Shown: one piece after another, positions 1-4,862 of the stretch
How positions within the stretch are numbered: position 1 is the stretch's first letter
How the letters are laid out: each line of letters starts with the position of its first letter
Source of the DNA: a virus
Strand: one strand, 5' to 3'
DNA length: 23,826 nucleotides
IMG/VR virus record: IMGVR_UViG_3300030116_000783
Span: 1 to 23,826 of that record
Made by a program: the position numbers and the translations under genes
The notes under the pieces: generated by a model
What the model was told of the DNA's origin: nothing
Databases searched by the model: none
Seen by the model: only the letters and a program-made list of their open reading frames with translations

Positions 1-14
1 ATTAAAGAAGTCAT
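1..14 (-). CDS. Start of a further small gene (cut by window edge)
   Basis: Only the first four codons (MTSL) and part of a fifth are inside the window. The ATG at 14-12 overlaps the TGA of the preceding gene as ATGA. A good ribosome binding site, AGGAG, lies 7 nt upstream inside the preceding gene. The same overlap occurs at the two preceding junctions, which is the main reason to call a gene here. Nothing can be said about function. Confidence 0.45.
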
Positions 15-157
15 TCTTCTTCTCCTGATTCAATATCAGCTAGTGAAGAATCTTGTATCAATGCAAGTGTGTCATTAATTGCATCTTCAAATTCTTCTGA
101 GTGGCCTATGTCTAACCCTATGTTGGTTAAGGCATCAAAGTATTCGTAAATAGTCAT
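11..157 (-). CDS. 48-aa acidic hypothetical protein, ATGA-coupled microgene
   Basis: A 48-codon gene starting MTIYEYFDAL and ending in an acidic tail (SGEEE). The ATG at 157-155 overlaps the stop of the upstream gene (ATGA). AAGGAG lies 8 nt before it, so start choice is well supported. It has no membrane segment or cysteine and is strongly acidic (many E and D), as many small early phage inhibitors are. That comparison is only compositional, and I do not recognise the family. Its own stop overlaps the start of the next gene, so translation is probably coupled along the chain. Confidence 0.65.
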   Translation of the reverse strand: MTIYEYFDALTNIGLDIGHSEEFEDAINDTLALIQDSSLADIESGEEE

Positions 158-300
158 GAATCATTCTCCTTAATATCTAGAGCTTTATAAGCCTCTAATA
201 ACTCCTTATTAGTTGCTTCTTGGGCAAACCATATGCGCTCTATTTCTGCACGTTTAGCAGCTTTAAGCTCCTTTTCGTAGTCGTATTTGTTAGAGGTCAT
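154..300 (-). CDS. 48-aa charged helical hypothetical protein, ATGA-coupled microgene
   Basis: A 48-codon gene starting MTSNKYDYEKELKAAKRAEI, rich in alternating lysine, glutamate and alanine, so probably one or two amphipathic helices. The ATG overlaps the upstream stop as ATGA, with GAGG 8 nt before it in the upstream gene. It contains the ribosome binding site (AAGGAG) of the following gene near its own 3' end. The family is not recognised. Overlaps at both ends suggest equimolar expression with its neighbours. Confidence 0.65.
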   Translation of the reverse strand: MTSNKYDYEKELKAAKRAEIERIWFAQEATNKELLEAYKALDIKENDS

Positions 301-467
301 TTTGTAGACCTCATAAATTCAATAGCTCTATCCTCTATAGCTACTGCTACAAAAGGATTTACTTTAATCCAATTACTTAAGTCTTTTAAAGATAAGCCAC
401 TCTCAAGAGAATATTCTTGATAAGCCTTATCCCAGTACTTAGATTTTTCCTTTGATAACCAATTCAT
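297..467 (-). CDS. 56-aa hypothetical protein, first of the microgene chain
   Basis: A 56-codon gene starting MNWLSKEKSKYWDKAYQEYS and ending EFMRSTK. It has aromatic residues in the N-terminal half and a short hydrophobic stretch (VNPFVAVAIE) near residues 36-45, too short and charged to be a membrane helix. No clear Shine-Dalgarno precedes the ATG; the leader is A/T only. Its TGA overlaps the ATG of the next gene. It is separated from the 52-aa gene upstream by a structured 83-bp gap. I do not recognise a family. Confidence 0.6.
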   Translation of the reverse strand: MNWLSKEKSKYWDKAYQEYSLESGLSLKDLSNWIKVNPFVAVAIEDRAIEFMRSTK

Positions 468-514
468 AATTAATAATTGATAACTGGGCAGTTAAGGTTC
501 ACTTGTTAAGAGAA

Positions 515-545
515 CCCTTTAAAACCTCCGCAGAGGCTTTAAGGG
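515..545 (-). terminator. Hairpin between small genes, possible weak terminator or processing site
   Basis: Arms 515-528 and 533-545 pair with one bulge and one mismatch around a four-base loop. The inner core is CCTC/GAGG. Read on the minus strand the core is followed by TTTT, as in a weak intrinsic terminator. Another short palindrome, AACTG-GG-CAGTT, lies at 482-493. The hairpin sits in the only sizeable gap of the small-gene cluster, so it could equally be an RNA-processing or stability element. Confidence 0.4.
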
Positions 546-550
546 ATTGT

Positions 551-709
551 CTAAACGTTTTCTTCAACTATATAATCCATTGCTTTTTGAGCTTTATATA
601 TAGTTGATAATTCAGATTTTGTTTCCTCGGTTGCATCTTCTCTTTCATCTAATAGTCTTTCTCTATCAGCTAAAAGCTCGTTGATGTATTCAGCAATGTT
701 TTTTTTCAT
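551..709 (-). CDS. 52-aa helical, highly charged hypothetical protein
   Basis: The sequence starts MKKNIAEYINELLADRERLL and continues with a run of E, D, K and R, ending DYIVEENV. The heptad-like spacing of I, L and A suggests one long amphipathic or coiled-coil helix over most of the protein. The ATG lies two bases after the stop of the 142-aa gene, so the two are probably cotranscribed and translation may be reinitiated. No clear Shine-Dalgarno is visible. The family is not recognised. Confidence 0.6.
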   Translation of the reverse strand: MKKNIAEYINELLADRERLLDEREDATEETKSELSTIYKAQKAMDYIVEENV

Positions 710-711
710 TG

Positions 712-1140
712 TTATTTGTATTGATGATTTAATATCTGATAACCCATTGAATAGATAGCTTCATATTGAGTATTGCGGATGACATCAAATAAATCATATC
801 TTCCCTCAATCTGAATGTTTATCTCTTGGCAACCTCTAGATAGATCATCATTAACCCATTTAATAAGGTCAGAATTGTAAACGTCTACTAATGAGTCTGT
901 TATCTCATGTAGATAATTTTCAAGGTCTTCCTGGTCGTACTCATTAACAAAGTTCTGTAGTAGATCAGTAATGATTTTGTATCTCCAATTATTAGGAAAT
1001 TCATCATCATGCAACTCTCTTACAAAATCTTGATAAGTTTCCTTTTGATCTTCTTTAAGTTCAATGTGTCCGCTTGGGTCAATAATGAAAGCATCATAAA
1101 ACTTTCTTAATTGTTCCTTTTGGTTTGTTGTAGTAATCAT
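712..1140 (-). CDS. 142-aa acidic hypothetical phage protein, first gene after the non-coding junction
   Basis: A soluble acidic protein without signal or membrane segment. The middle part contains WRYKIITDLLQNF (about residues 52-64), then an acidic helix and a block reading SLVDVYNSDLIKWV (about 83-96). The C-terminus has a GRY...I...GYQIL arrangement. From memory this spacing (WRY, SLVDxYxxDLxxW, then Gly-Arg/Gln-Tyr) is typical of a widespread small phage and plasmid protein family of unknown function; I cannot search to confirm it. It is the first gene downstream of the 529-bp junction and probably the first of an early operon. Its ATG lacks a Shine-Dalgarno, and a dyad lies 23 bp upstream. 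Confidence 0.8.
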   Translation of the reverse strand: MITTTNQKEQLRKFYDAFIIDPSGHIELKEDQKETYQDFVRELHDDEFPNNWRYKIITDLLQNFVNEYDQEDLENYLHEITDSLVDVYNSDLIKWVNDDLSRGCQEINIQIEGRYDLFDVIRNTQYEAIYSMGYQILNHQYK

Positions 1141-1162
1141 TTGATTAATAAGTTCTGGGATT

Positions 1163-1181
1163 AGTACTAGGTTGTAGTACT
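1163..1181. promoter_or_regulatory. Perfect dyad AGTACTA-N5-TAGTACT, possible operator
   Basis: Arms 1163-1169 and 1175-1181 are perfectly complementary around GGTTG. The dyad lies 23 bp upstream of the ATG of the 142-aa gene. A third AGTACTA occurs at 1364-1370. A symmetrical site in this position could bind a dimeric regulator or act as an RNA hairpin in the 5' leader. Confidence 0.4.
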
Positions 1182-1254
1182 GATTGAATTATTACTACAG
1201 GCCGCTATCGATAAAATAAAAACATAGAAAATCTTTACAATCTGTAACAATAGA

Positions 1255-1270
1255 CCCTATATATCCCCCC
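1255..1270 (-). promoter_or_regulatory. GGGGGGATATATAGGG motif, candidate phage promoter
   Basis: The minus strand reads GGGGGGATATATAGGG. The TATAGGG part matches the initiation end of T7-family RNA polymerase promoters. A near copy is at 1630-1647 in the same orientation. No upstream T7-like specificity half is recognised, so the promoter reading is tentative. Confidence 0.3.
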
Positions 1271-1274
1271 ACCC

Positions 1275-1301
1275 TGTCCAATTATTGTCCTTTTACTGTC
1301 C
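1275..1301. repeat. Three TGTCC boxes at exact 11-bp spacing
   Basis: TGTCC occurs at 1275-1279, 1286-1290 and 1297-1301, each one helical turn apart and each followed by A/T-rich sequence. Boxes on one face of the helix are typical of binding sites for a cooperatively bound protein. They lie about 135 bp upstream of the 142-aa gene. The binder is unknown. Confidence 0.5.
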
Positions 1302-1346
1302 AAAACAAGATAAAAACCCTAAGATCCCAGCTATAAGTTAACTTGC

Positions 1347-1369
1347 AGTGCTGTCTCTATGACAGTACT
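1347..1369. other. 9-bp stem-loop in the non-coding region
   Basis: Arms AGTGCTGTC (1347-1355) and GACAGTACT (1361-1369) pair with one G-T wobble around the loop TCTAT. No T-run follows on either strand, so it is not a simple terminator. It may be an RNA-processing hairpin or a protein site. Confidence 0.45.
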
Positions 1370-1382
1370 ACATACAAAAGAC

Positions 1383-1448
1383 TGTATATATAGACTAAAT
1401 TTGCACAAAAAGTTGTATATATGGGGTAAATCTTAGATTTGTATATAT
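1383..1448 (-). promoter_or_regulatory. Three tandem ATATATACA elements, candidate early promoter cluster
   Basis: On the minus strand ATATATACA occurs three times, complement of 1383-1391, 1414-1422 and 1440-1448. TATATA or TATACA are plausible -10 elements reading towards the 142-aa gene. A TTGACG lies upstream, near 1470, but its spacing to the nearest -10 is too long (about 23 bp). I therefore cannot define a canonical sigma-70 promoter. The repetition recalls the tandem early promoters of T7, by analogy only. Confidence 0.3.
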
Positions 1449-1485
1449 GCGTAAGCCTTTCAAATTTTTGCGTCAAAAACATTTT

Positions 1486-1544
1486 ATAAGACCCTTATAG
1501 GACCACCCAGAAGGAAACTACAAGGGTCATTTATAGGGTCTTAT
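1486..1544. repeat. Inverted repeat ATAAGACCCT / AGGGTCTTAT with an alternative inner partner
   Basis: Arm ATAAGACCCT (1486-1495) is perfectly complementary to AGGGTCTTAT (1535-1544), with a 39-base loop. Inside the loop AAGGGTC (1522-1528) can instead pair with GACCCTT (1490-1496), so two mutually exclusive folds are possible. It lies about 125 bp beyond the large terminase stop and could end late transcripts or mark packaging, but no strong T-run follows. Confidence 0.5.
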
Positions 1545-1600
1545 GAGGAGAGAGAACCTATAAGTAAATTATAATGAAGATGCTGATGAAGGTCAAATCT

Positions 1601-1659
1601 ATGATCTATCTATGGATGGAACTTAACGACCCCCCTATAATCCCCCCATGATCTATCTA
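1601..1659. repeat. Direct repeat ATGATCTATCTA
   Basis: The 12-mer ATGATCTATCTA occurs at 1601-1612 and again at 1648-1659, immediately beyond the C6-TATAAT-C6 block. The spacing is 47 bp. It could be a binding site pair near the end of the terminase gene. Confidence 0.45.
1630..1647 (-). promoter_or_regulatory. GGGGGGATTATAGGGGGG motif, candidate phage promoter or packaging signal
   Basis: Six C, TATAAT, six C on the plus strand, so GGGGGGATTATAGGGGGG on the minus strand. Such G-runs are very unusual in this A/T-rich genome. It lies 23 bp beyond the terminase stop and resembles 1255-1270. The two copies bracket most of the non-coding region. Confidence 0.35.
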
Positions 1660-1669
1660 CAAGTGAGCT

Positions 1670-3391
1670 TTAATAAGATTTACTTATAAAGCCATCATCG
1701 GGGGTATTAGAATTTCTTATTTGTCCATGAGACATACCCATAGCAGTTTGAGAGATAGTGTTATTCATAAAAGACCCCCAGTTATCTAGGTGTACTCTAA
1801 GCATTTCATCTTTACGAGAGTTAATATTACGGTCTTCATCCTGGTTCATGTATTCAGTCCAGTAAGCTACAGCACCAGATAGAGCATCAAGGATGTCATC
1901 GTGAACTAAAGAACCTCTATGTCTTGTTATACGAGACATTTGATAGAAGAGTTGAAGTTTAAGTTTTCTTTCTGGAGCTTCATTAGGGTTAGATCTATAG
2001 TCTTTTTCTACTACCTTTCTGTCAATTATGAGTCTATGAGAGTTCATTACAGGTTCTAAGGTATCTATGATGCGTAATTCTTTAGTTTTAGTGTTTCTAA
2101 CGTCTTGTATTTCACAGGGATGATACCTCATAAGGAAAGGTTTCATGAGTTCTGCAAACATACCACCACCCATGTTTGATTCTACAAGGATTGTATTAAC
2201 TTTATTTGTCTTAGCTATCTTGGATAGGGTTGTTAATACAGCGTCACTGTAACCACCGTTAAGACCCCCTGCATCAGGAACGTATAGATTACCATTAAGC
2301 ATCTTCACAACAGCGTAACCAGTGGCATCTCGACCCTTCCCAGAGGGGTCTACGAACATCACAGAGCCTGTATATTCAATCCAATCACCAAATTGTTGAG
2401 CAGGTCGGTAGAAATGATCACCATTAAACCCTACACAAGGTAATTCTTTGATTACATACTCTGGTGATGATGACCATATGATCTTTTCTGGTGCGTGATC
2501 AATGTTAACACTGCTGATAATAAGGTCTGATAGCTTTAGAGGGTATCTATCTTGGTCAGATAGGCTAGTGTCTAGCATAAACTGTAAAGAGAACCCAGAA
2601 CGGCCATAGGAAGCTTCTCGTTCCATCAGATCTATTGATGAGAACCTATCAGGGTCAACAGGCTCTTTAGGCTTTACAAGCTCTTGTACAAGCTTTTCTG
2701 TTAACTTAGGAGCTAATCTGTCTCCATAGTTGTTTTTAAGCTCTGGATAACGTGCAGTCCAGATACGAGTCGTATATCCACGTTCTTCTAGGGTTAGATA
2801 TAGAGATTGTTCTGTTTGTGGTGTACCAAGAAAGGTTATCTTGCCGTTTGGTTTTAAGATTGCATCAAATTCTTTTACAGCTTCCGATAATTTGTCTCTC
2901 ATCGGTTGAGTAAAGCTGTTATTTGGTACTTCTACGTCATCTGCTATGACCTCATCTGCACGACTACCAGCCATTTGCCCTAGAACACCCTGAGACTTTA
3001 CTGAAGGGGCGTGGTCAGCGTGTGCAGGGCCAACATCAAAACTGATCTTACTGTTTCTTTGAGAGTCATCTGGTCGTAATGGAGCAAGTATAGGCATCTC
3101 ATTGATTAATCTCATAGTGAAAGTAGAGAAGTTATCTGCTCTATCCTTACTTGCAGATACAACTAAAAACTTTAATTGTGGATTCATCCGTAGTTTCCAT
3201 ACAACATAGGTAGATGTAATCCAACTCTTACCTACACCTCTAAAGGCTTGTATGATCTTTCTACGAGGACCGTATTGTAAATACTCAGCTATGTCTAATT
3301 GAACTGGCGTGGGGTCAGGTAGGTTAAGATGTCGCCAGGTTATTATTAGAAAGTATCTAAAATCTTGTAGTTTCTCAGGAAGTGGTTGCAT
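1670..3391 (-). CDS. terL: Terminase large subunit (gp19/DNA maturase B type)
   Basis: The packaging motor ATPase and nuclease, which acts at the portal to cut concatemers and pump DNA into proheads. Walker A is at about residues 49-56 (AFRGVGKS) and Walker B at about 146-153 (DEVIADDV). The nuclease part has VDPSGKGRDATG (347-358), ILVESNMGGG (401-410) and HDDILDALSGAVAYW (497-511), supplying the acidic metal ligands. At 573 residues it matches the T7 gp19 type. It begins 17 bp inside the end of the methyltransferase gene, with GAGGG about 13 nt upstream of the ATG. It is the last virion-assembly gene on the strand, followed by the non-coding junction, as in T7. Confidence 0.96.
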   Translation of the reverse strand: MQPLPEKLQDFRYFLIITWRHLNLPDPTPVQLDIAEYLQYGPRRKIIQAFRGVGKSWITSTYVVWKLRMNPQLKFLVVSASKDRADNFSTFTMRLINEMPILAPLRPDDSQRNSKISFDVGPAHADHAPSVKSQGVLGQMAGSRADEVIADDVEVPNNSFTQPMRDKLSEAVKEFDAILKPNGKITFLGTPQTEQSLYLTLEERGYTTRIWTARYPELKNNYGDRLAPKLTEKLVQELVKPKEPVDPDRFSSIDLMEREASYGRSGFSLQFMLDTSLSDQDRYPLKLSDLIISSVNIDHAPEKIIWSSSPEYVIKELPCVGFNGDHFYRPAQQFGDWIEYTGSVMFVDPSGKGRDATGYAVVKMLNGNLYVPDAGGLNGGYSDAVLTTLSKIAKTNKVNTILVESNMGGGMFAELMKPFLMRYHPCEIQDVRNTKTKELRIIDTLEPVMNSHRLIIDRKVVEKDYRSNPNEAPERKLKLQLFYQMSRITRHRGSLVHDDILDALSGAVAYWTEYMNQDEDRNINSRKDEMLRVHLDNWGSFMNNTISQTAMGMSHGQIRNSNTPDDGFISKSY

Positions 3392-4364
3392 AAAGATCTT
3401 TTACCCTCTGCAAAGGAATAGCTGCACATTGAGGTACAACACTATTGCCTAATGATCTAAGTCTGTCCACCCTATTTCGTAACCCATCATCTCCTCTACA
3501 AAGGCTGGGTTCAGAAACATATCTTCTCCAGTCTGGGTCGAGAGTTCTCCTCTCCTTGCTATTAAGGAAAGCATTTGTCCAGATTGGTGATTCCATTCTT
3601 TTGCTGTTGCTTTGTGTTCTAAAGCTGTCGGGGTTGGTAGAACTAAATGTATCTTTCTGCCTAATGTGTCTTGTTTCTTGCAGTTCTTTGTTGAATTGTA
3701 ACAGCCGTCTTTGTGATCTCTTGCTGTCGGAGTCGGTAAACTCTGAAGCTCGTTGAACAACTGTACTGTTTCTGGATTTACTGCTTCTCTCAGATTGGCA
3801 AGTTTGGTTCTGCCCTTTCTGTGTTCTGTCACTTGTTTTACCATTGAATCCACACTTCTCTGTGGAAGGTGATCCATTGTCGTTGGGGTAGGCAATGAGC
3901 CACCACCTGCTTCTCTGATGACAGGCTCCCACAGAACTTGCTGAAATAACTGACCACTCTGCATCATACCCTGCTTCGGAAAGTTCCCTGAGTACAATGT
4001 CCAACCCTCTATTAAGGATCGCTGCCACGTTCTCCAAGACAACGTATTTGGGTCGTACCATGCGTATGACTCGCATGAGTTCGTAAAACAAACCTGATCT
4101 GGTTTCTTTGGTAATACCTTTTTGAAGGCCTGCAACTGATATGTCTTGACAGGGAAATCCTCCTGTAATGACTTGATATTGAAAAGGTTCTGCTGTAAAG
4201 GTTCTGATGTCGTCATGGATAGGAACGTGTGGCCAATGTTTTTTGAGGACTTTTTGACAGAAAGGGTCAATTTCTATAAATTGTGTAGTTTCAAAACCGC
4301 CTATAAGTTTTTCAGCAGCATAACTGAAACCACCTATACCTGCAAAGGTATCTAAAATTTTCAT
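3375..4364 (-). CDS. C5-cytosine DNA methyltransferase (Dcm-like)
   Basis: Transfers a methyl group from S-adenosylmethionine to cytosine C5 in DNA, probably to protect phage DNA from host restriction. Visible motifs: I (DTFAGIGGFSYA, residues 5-16), IV with catalytic Cys72 (GGFPCQDIS), VI (ENV, 111-113), VIII (HQRSRWWLIAY, 149-159) and X (GNSVVP, 306-311). Residues about 165-275, where the target-recognition region should be, are low-complexity and rich in S, K, R, Q and N. That same DNA encodes the conserved-looking part of the overlapping frame. The ATG has GAGAG 7 nt upstream, inside the end of the small terminase gene. It sits between the two terminase genes, which are adjacent or nearly so in most T7-like phages. 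All catalytic motifs are intact, so it is probably active. Confidence 0.95.
   Translation of the reverse strand: MKILDTFAGIGGFSYAAEKLIGGFETTQFIEIDPFCQKVLKKHWPHVPIHDDIRTFTAEPFQYQVITGGFPCQDISVAGLQKGITKETRSGLFYELMRVIRMVRPKYVVLENVAAILNRGLDIVLRELSEAGYDAEWSVISASSVGACHQRSRWWLIAYPNDNGSPSTEKCGFNGKTSDRTQKGQNQTCQSERSSKSRNSTVVQRASEFTDSDSKRSQRRLLQFNKELQETRHIRQKDTFSSTNPDSFRTQSNSKRMESPIWTNAFLNSKERRTLDPDWRRYVSEPSLCRGDDGLRNRVDRLRSLGNSVVPQCAAIPLQRVKDLYATTS
3449..4270 (-). CDS. Overprinted protein inside the methyltransferase gene (PTPT-repeat protein)
   Basis: A same-strand +1 frame stays open for up to 273 codons within the methyltransferase gene. It contains TLSWRTWQRSLIEGW (about residues 76-90), LPTPT at 126-130, 178-182 and 211-215, and a C-terminal LNPAFVEEMMGYEIGWTDL (253-271). 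I recall proteins with WPTPTARD-type repeats and a terminal LNPxFVExxMGxPxGWTD from many phage and bacterial genomes, often beside or overlapping C5 methyltransferases. Function is unknown to me. The bases coding its last block also encode methyltransferase residues SEPSLCRGDDGLRNRVDRL. The longest form starts with TTG (4270); the first ATG is at 4216; neither has a clear ribosome binding site. A frameshift product of the methyltransferase is another possibility. Confidence 0.7.
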   Translation of the reverse strand: MTLSVKKSSKNIGHTFLSMTTSEPLQQNLFNIKSLQEDFPVKTYQLQAFKKVLPKKPDQVCFTNSCESYAWYDPNTLSWRTWQRSLIEGWTLYSGNFPKQGMMQSGQLFQQVLWEPVIREAGGGSLPTPTTMDHLPQRSVDSMVKQVTEHRKGRTKLANLREAVNPETVQLFNELQSLPTPTARDHKDGCYNSTKNCKKQDTLGRKIHLVLPTPTALEHKATAKEWNHQSGQMLSLIARRGELSTQTGEDMFLNPAFVEEMMGYEIGWTDLDH

Positions 4365-4367
4365 AAA

Positions 4368-4595
4368 CTATCTCTCAAGTGCAGGTATTACATCAAGGTC
4401 TGGTAGGTTTGACATAAGATCTTCCATCGGATTCTTCTCTGTTGGTATGCACTCTATGCCATTATCTTTTAGTAATTGTCTAGCTACGTTAAGATCTCCT
4501 GGTTTTGCTTCGCCACATTTTATCTTTCCTAATAGTTCTTGTATCAGAACAGTTTGAAGATTTTCTAATAATTCTAACTTTTTTTCTTTTCCCAT
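4368..4595 (-). CDS. terS: Terminase small subunit (DNA maturase A type)
   Basis: A 75-residue protein starting MGKEKKLELLENLQ. The layout fits small terminase subunits that I recall from marine T7-like phages: an N-terminal helix LELLENLQTVLIQELLGKI, then GEAKPGDLNVARQLLKDNGI, then an acidic proline-containing tail. In T7 the equivalent gp18 recognises DNA and recruits the large subunit. I chose the ATG at 4595; an upstream in-frame start at 4637 would add 14 hydrophobic residues unlike the family. Its 3' end contains the ribosome binding site of the methyltransferase. It starts 45 bp from a divergent gene, so promoters may lie between them, though I see no convincing one. Confidence 0.8.
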   Translation of the reverse strand: MGKEKKLELLENLQTVLIQELLGKIKCGEAKPGDLNVARQLLKDNGIECIPTEKNPMEDLMSNLPDLDVIPALER

Positions 4596-4640
4596 AATTA
4601 GAATTGGTTTTGAAACTAATATACCTTGTTTTATCAAATT

Positions 4641-4862
4641 ATGCCTAATAAGCTAATCGGACAAAGATTCCAAATCAATGATCGTGTATCTAGAAAGAAC
4701 TATTCTGTTATAGCTAATACATATAAGAAAAAGTATGGCAATATTACTGAAACTATAGAAAGAAAAAACTCAGCAGGTACTAGAATGTATTACTACAAGG
4801 TGTTATGGGAAGATAATAGATCATCTGAACACGCCCAACATAGTCTTGATTCTGTTGAGTAA
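4641..4862 (+). CDS. 73-aa basic hypothetical protein, SH3/KOW-like
   Basis: It starts MPNKLIGQRFQINDRV and continues with a YKKKYGNITETI strand, then YYYKVLWEDNRSSEHAQHSL at the C-terminus. Short alternating beta-type segments with VLWEDNRSSEHA resemble small SH3- or chromo-like barrel proteins common in marine phages; this is from memory and pattern, not a search. The ATG at 4641 is preferred over a TTG five codons upstream, although neither has a Shine-Dalgarno. It runs opposite to the terminase genes and its 3' end overlaps the convergent 102-aa gene by 42 bp. Function unknown. Confidence 0.7.
   Translation: MPNKLIGQRFQINDRVSRKNYSVIANTYKKKYGNITETIERKNSAGTRMYYYKVLWEDNRSSEHAQHSLDSVE

Larger units (their letters stand above)
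1141..1669. other. 529-bp non-coding late/early junction region
   Basis: No plausible gene is present on either strand. The region separates the large terminase gene from the next block of small genes on the same strand. In T7-like genomes this is where the terminal repeats, packaging recognition sites and early promoters sit once the ends are joined. It contains two C6/G6 blocks around AT cores, three TGTCC boxes at 11-bp spacing, three TGTATATAT elements, two perfect or near-perfect dyads, and a large inverted repeat; these are listed separately. Its assignment as the joined genome ends is inferred from gene order. Confidence 0.7.

Noticed and set aside
220-420. 66-codon open frame on + strand
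   Set aside because: Antisense to two chained microgenes with good ribosome binding sites; no RBS or recognisable sequence of its own.
1275-1301. CRISPR-like repeat array
   Set aside because: Repeat unit of 5 bp with 6-bp gaps is far too small; treated as protein-binding iterons.
1574-1651. 25-codon + strand frame starting at 1574 with GGAGAG-rich sequence upstream
   Set aside because: Runs into the C-rich blocks (DPPIIPP) and is not followed by any + strand gene; more likely chance.
3445-3756. 103-codon + strand frame inside the methyltransferase gene
   Set aside because: Serine- and leucine-rich complement of the conserved coding frames; no start signal.
4146-4355. 69-codon + strand frame opposite the methyltransferase start
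   Set aside because: Shadow of conserved motif I-IV region; cysteine- and lysine-rich random composition.
4596-4640. Divergent promoter between small terminase and the 73-aa gene
   Set aside because: TTGAAA and TATCAA at 16-bp spacing would place the start of transcription inside the ATG; no convincing promoter for either side.
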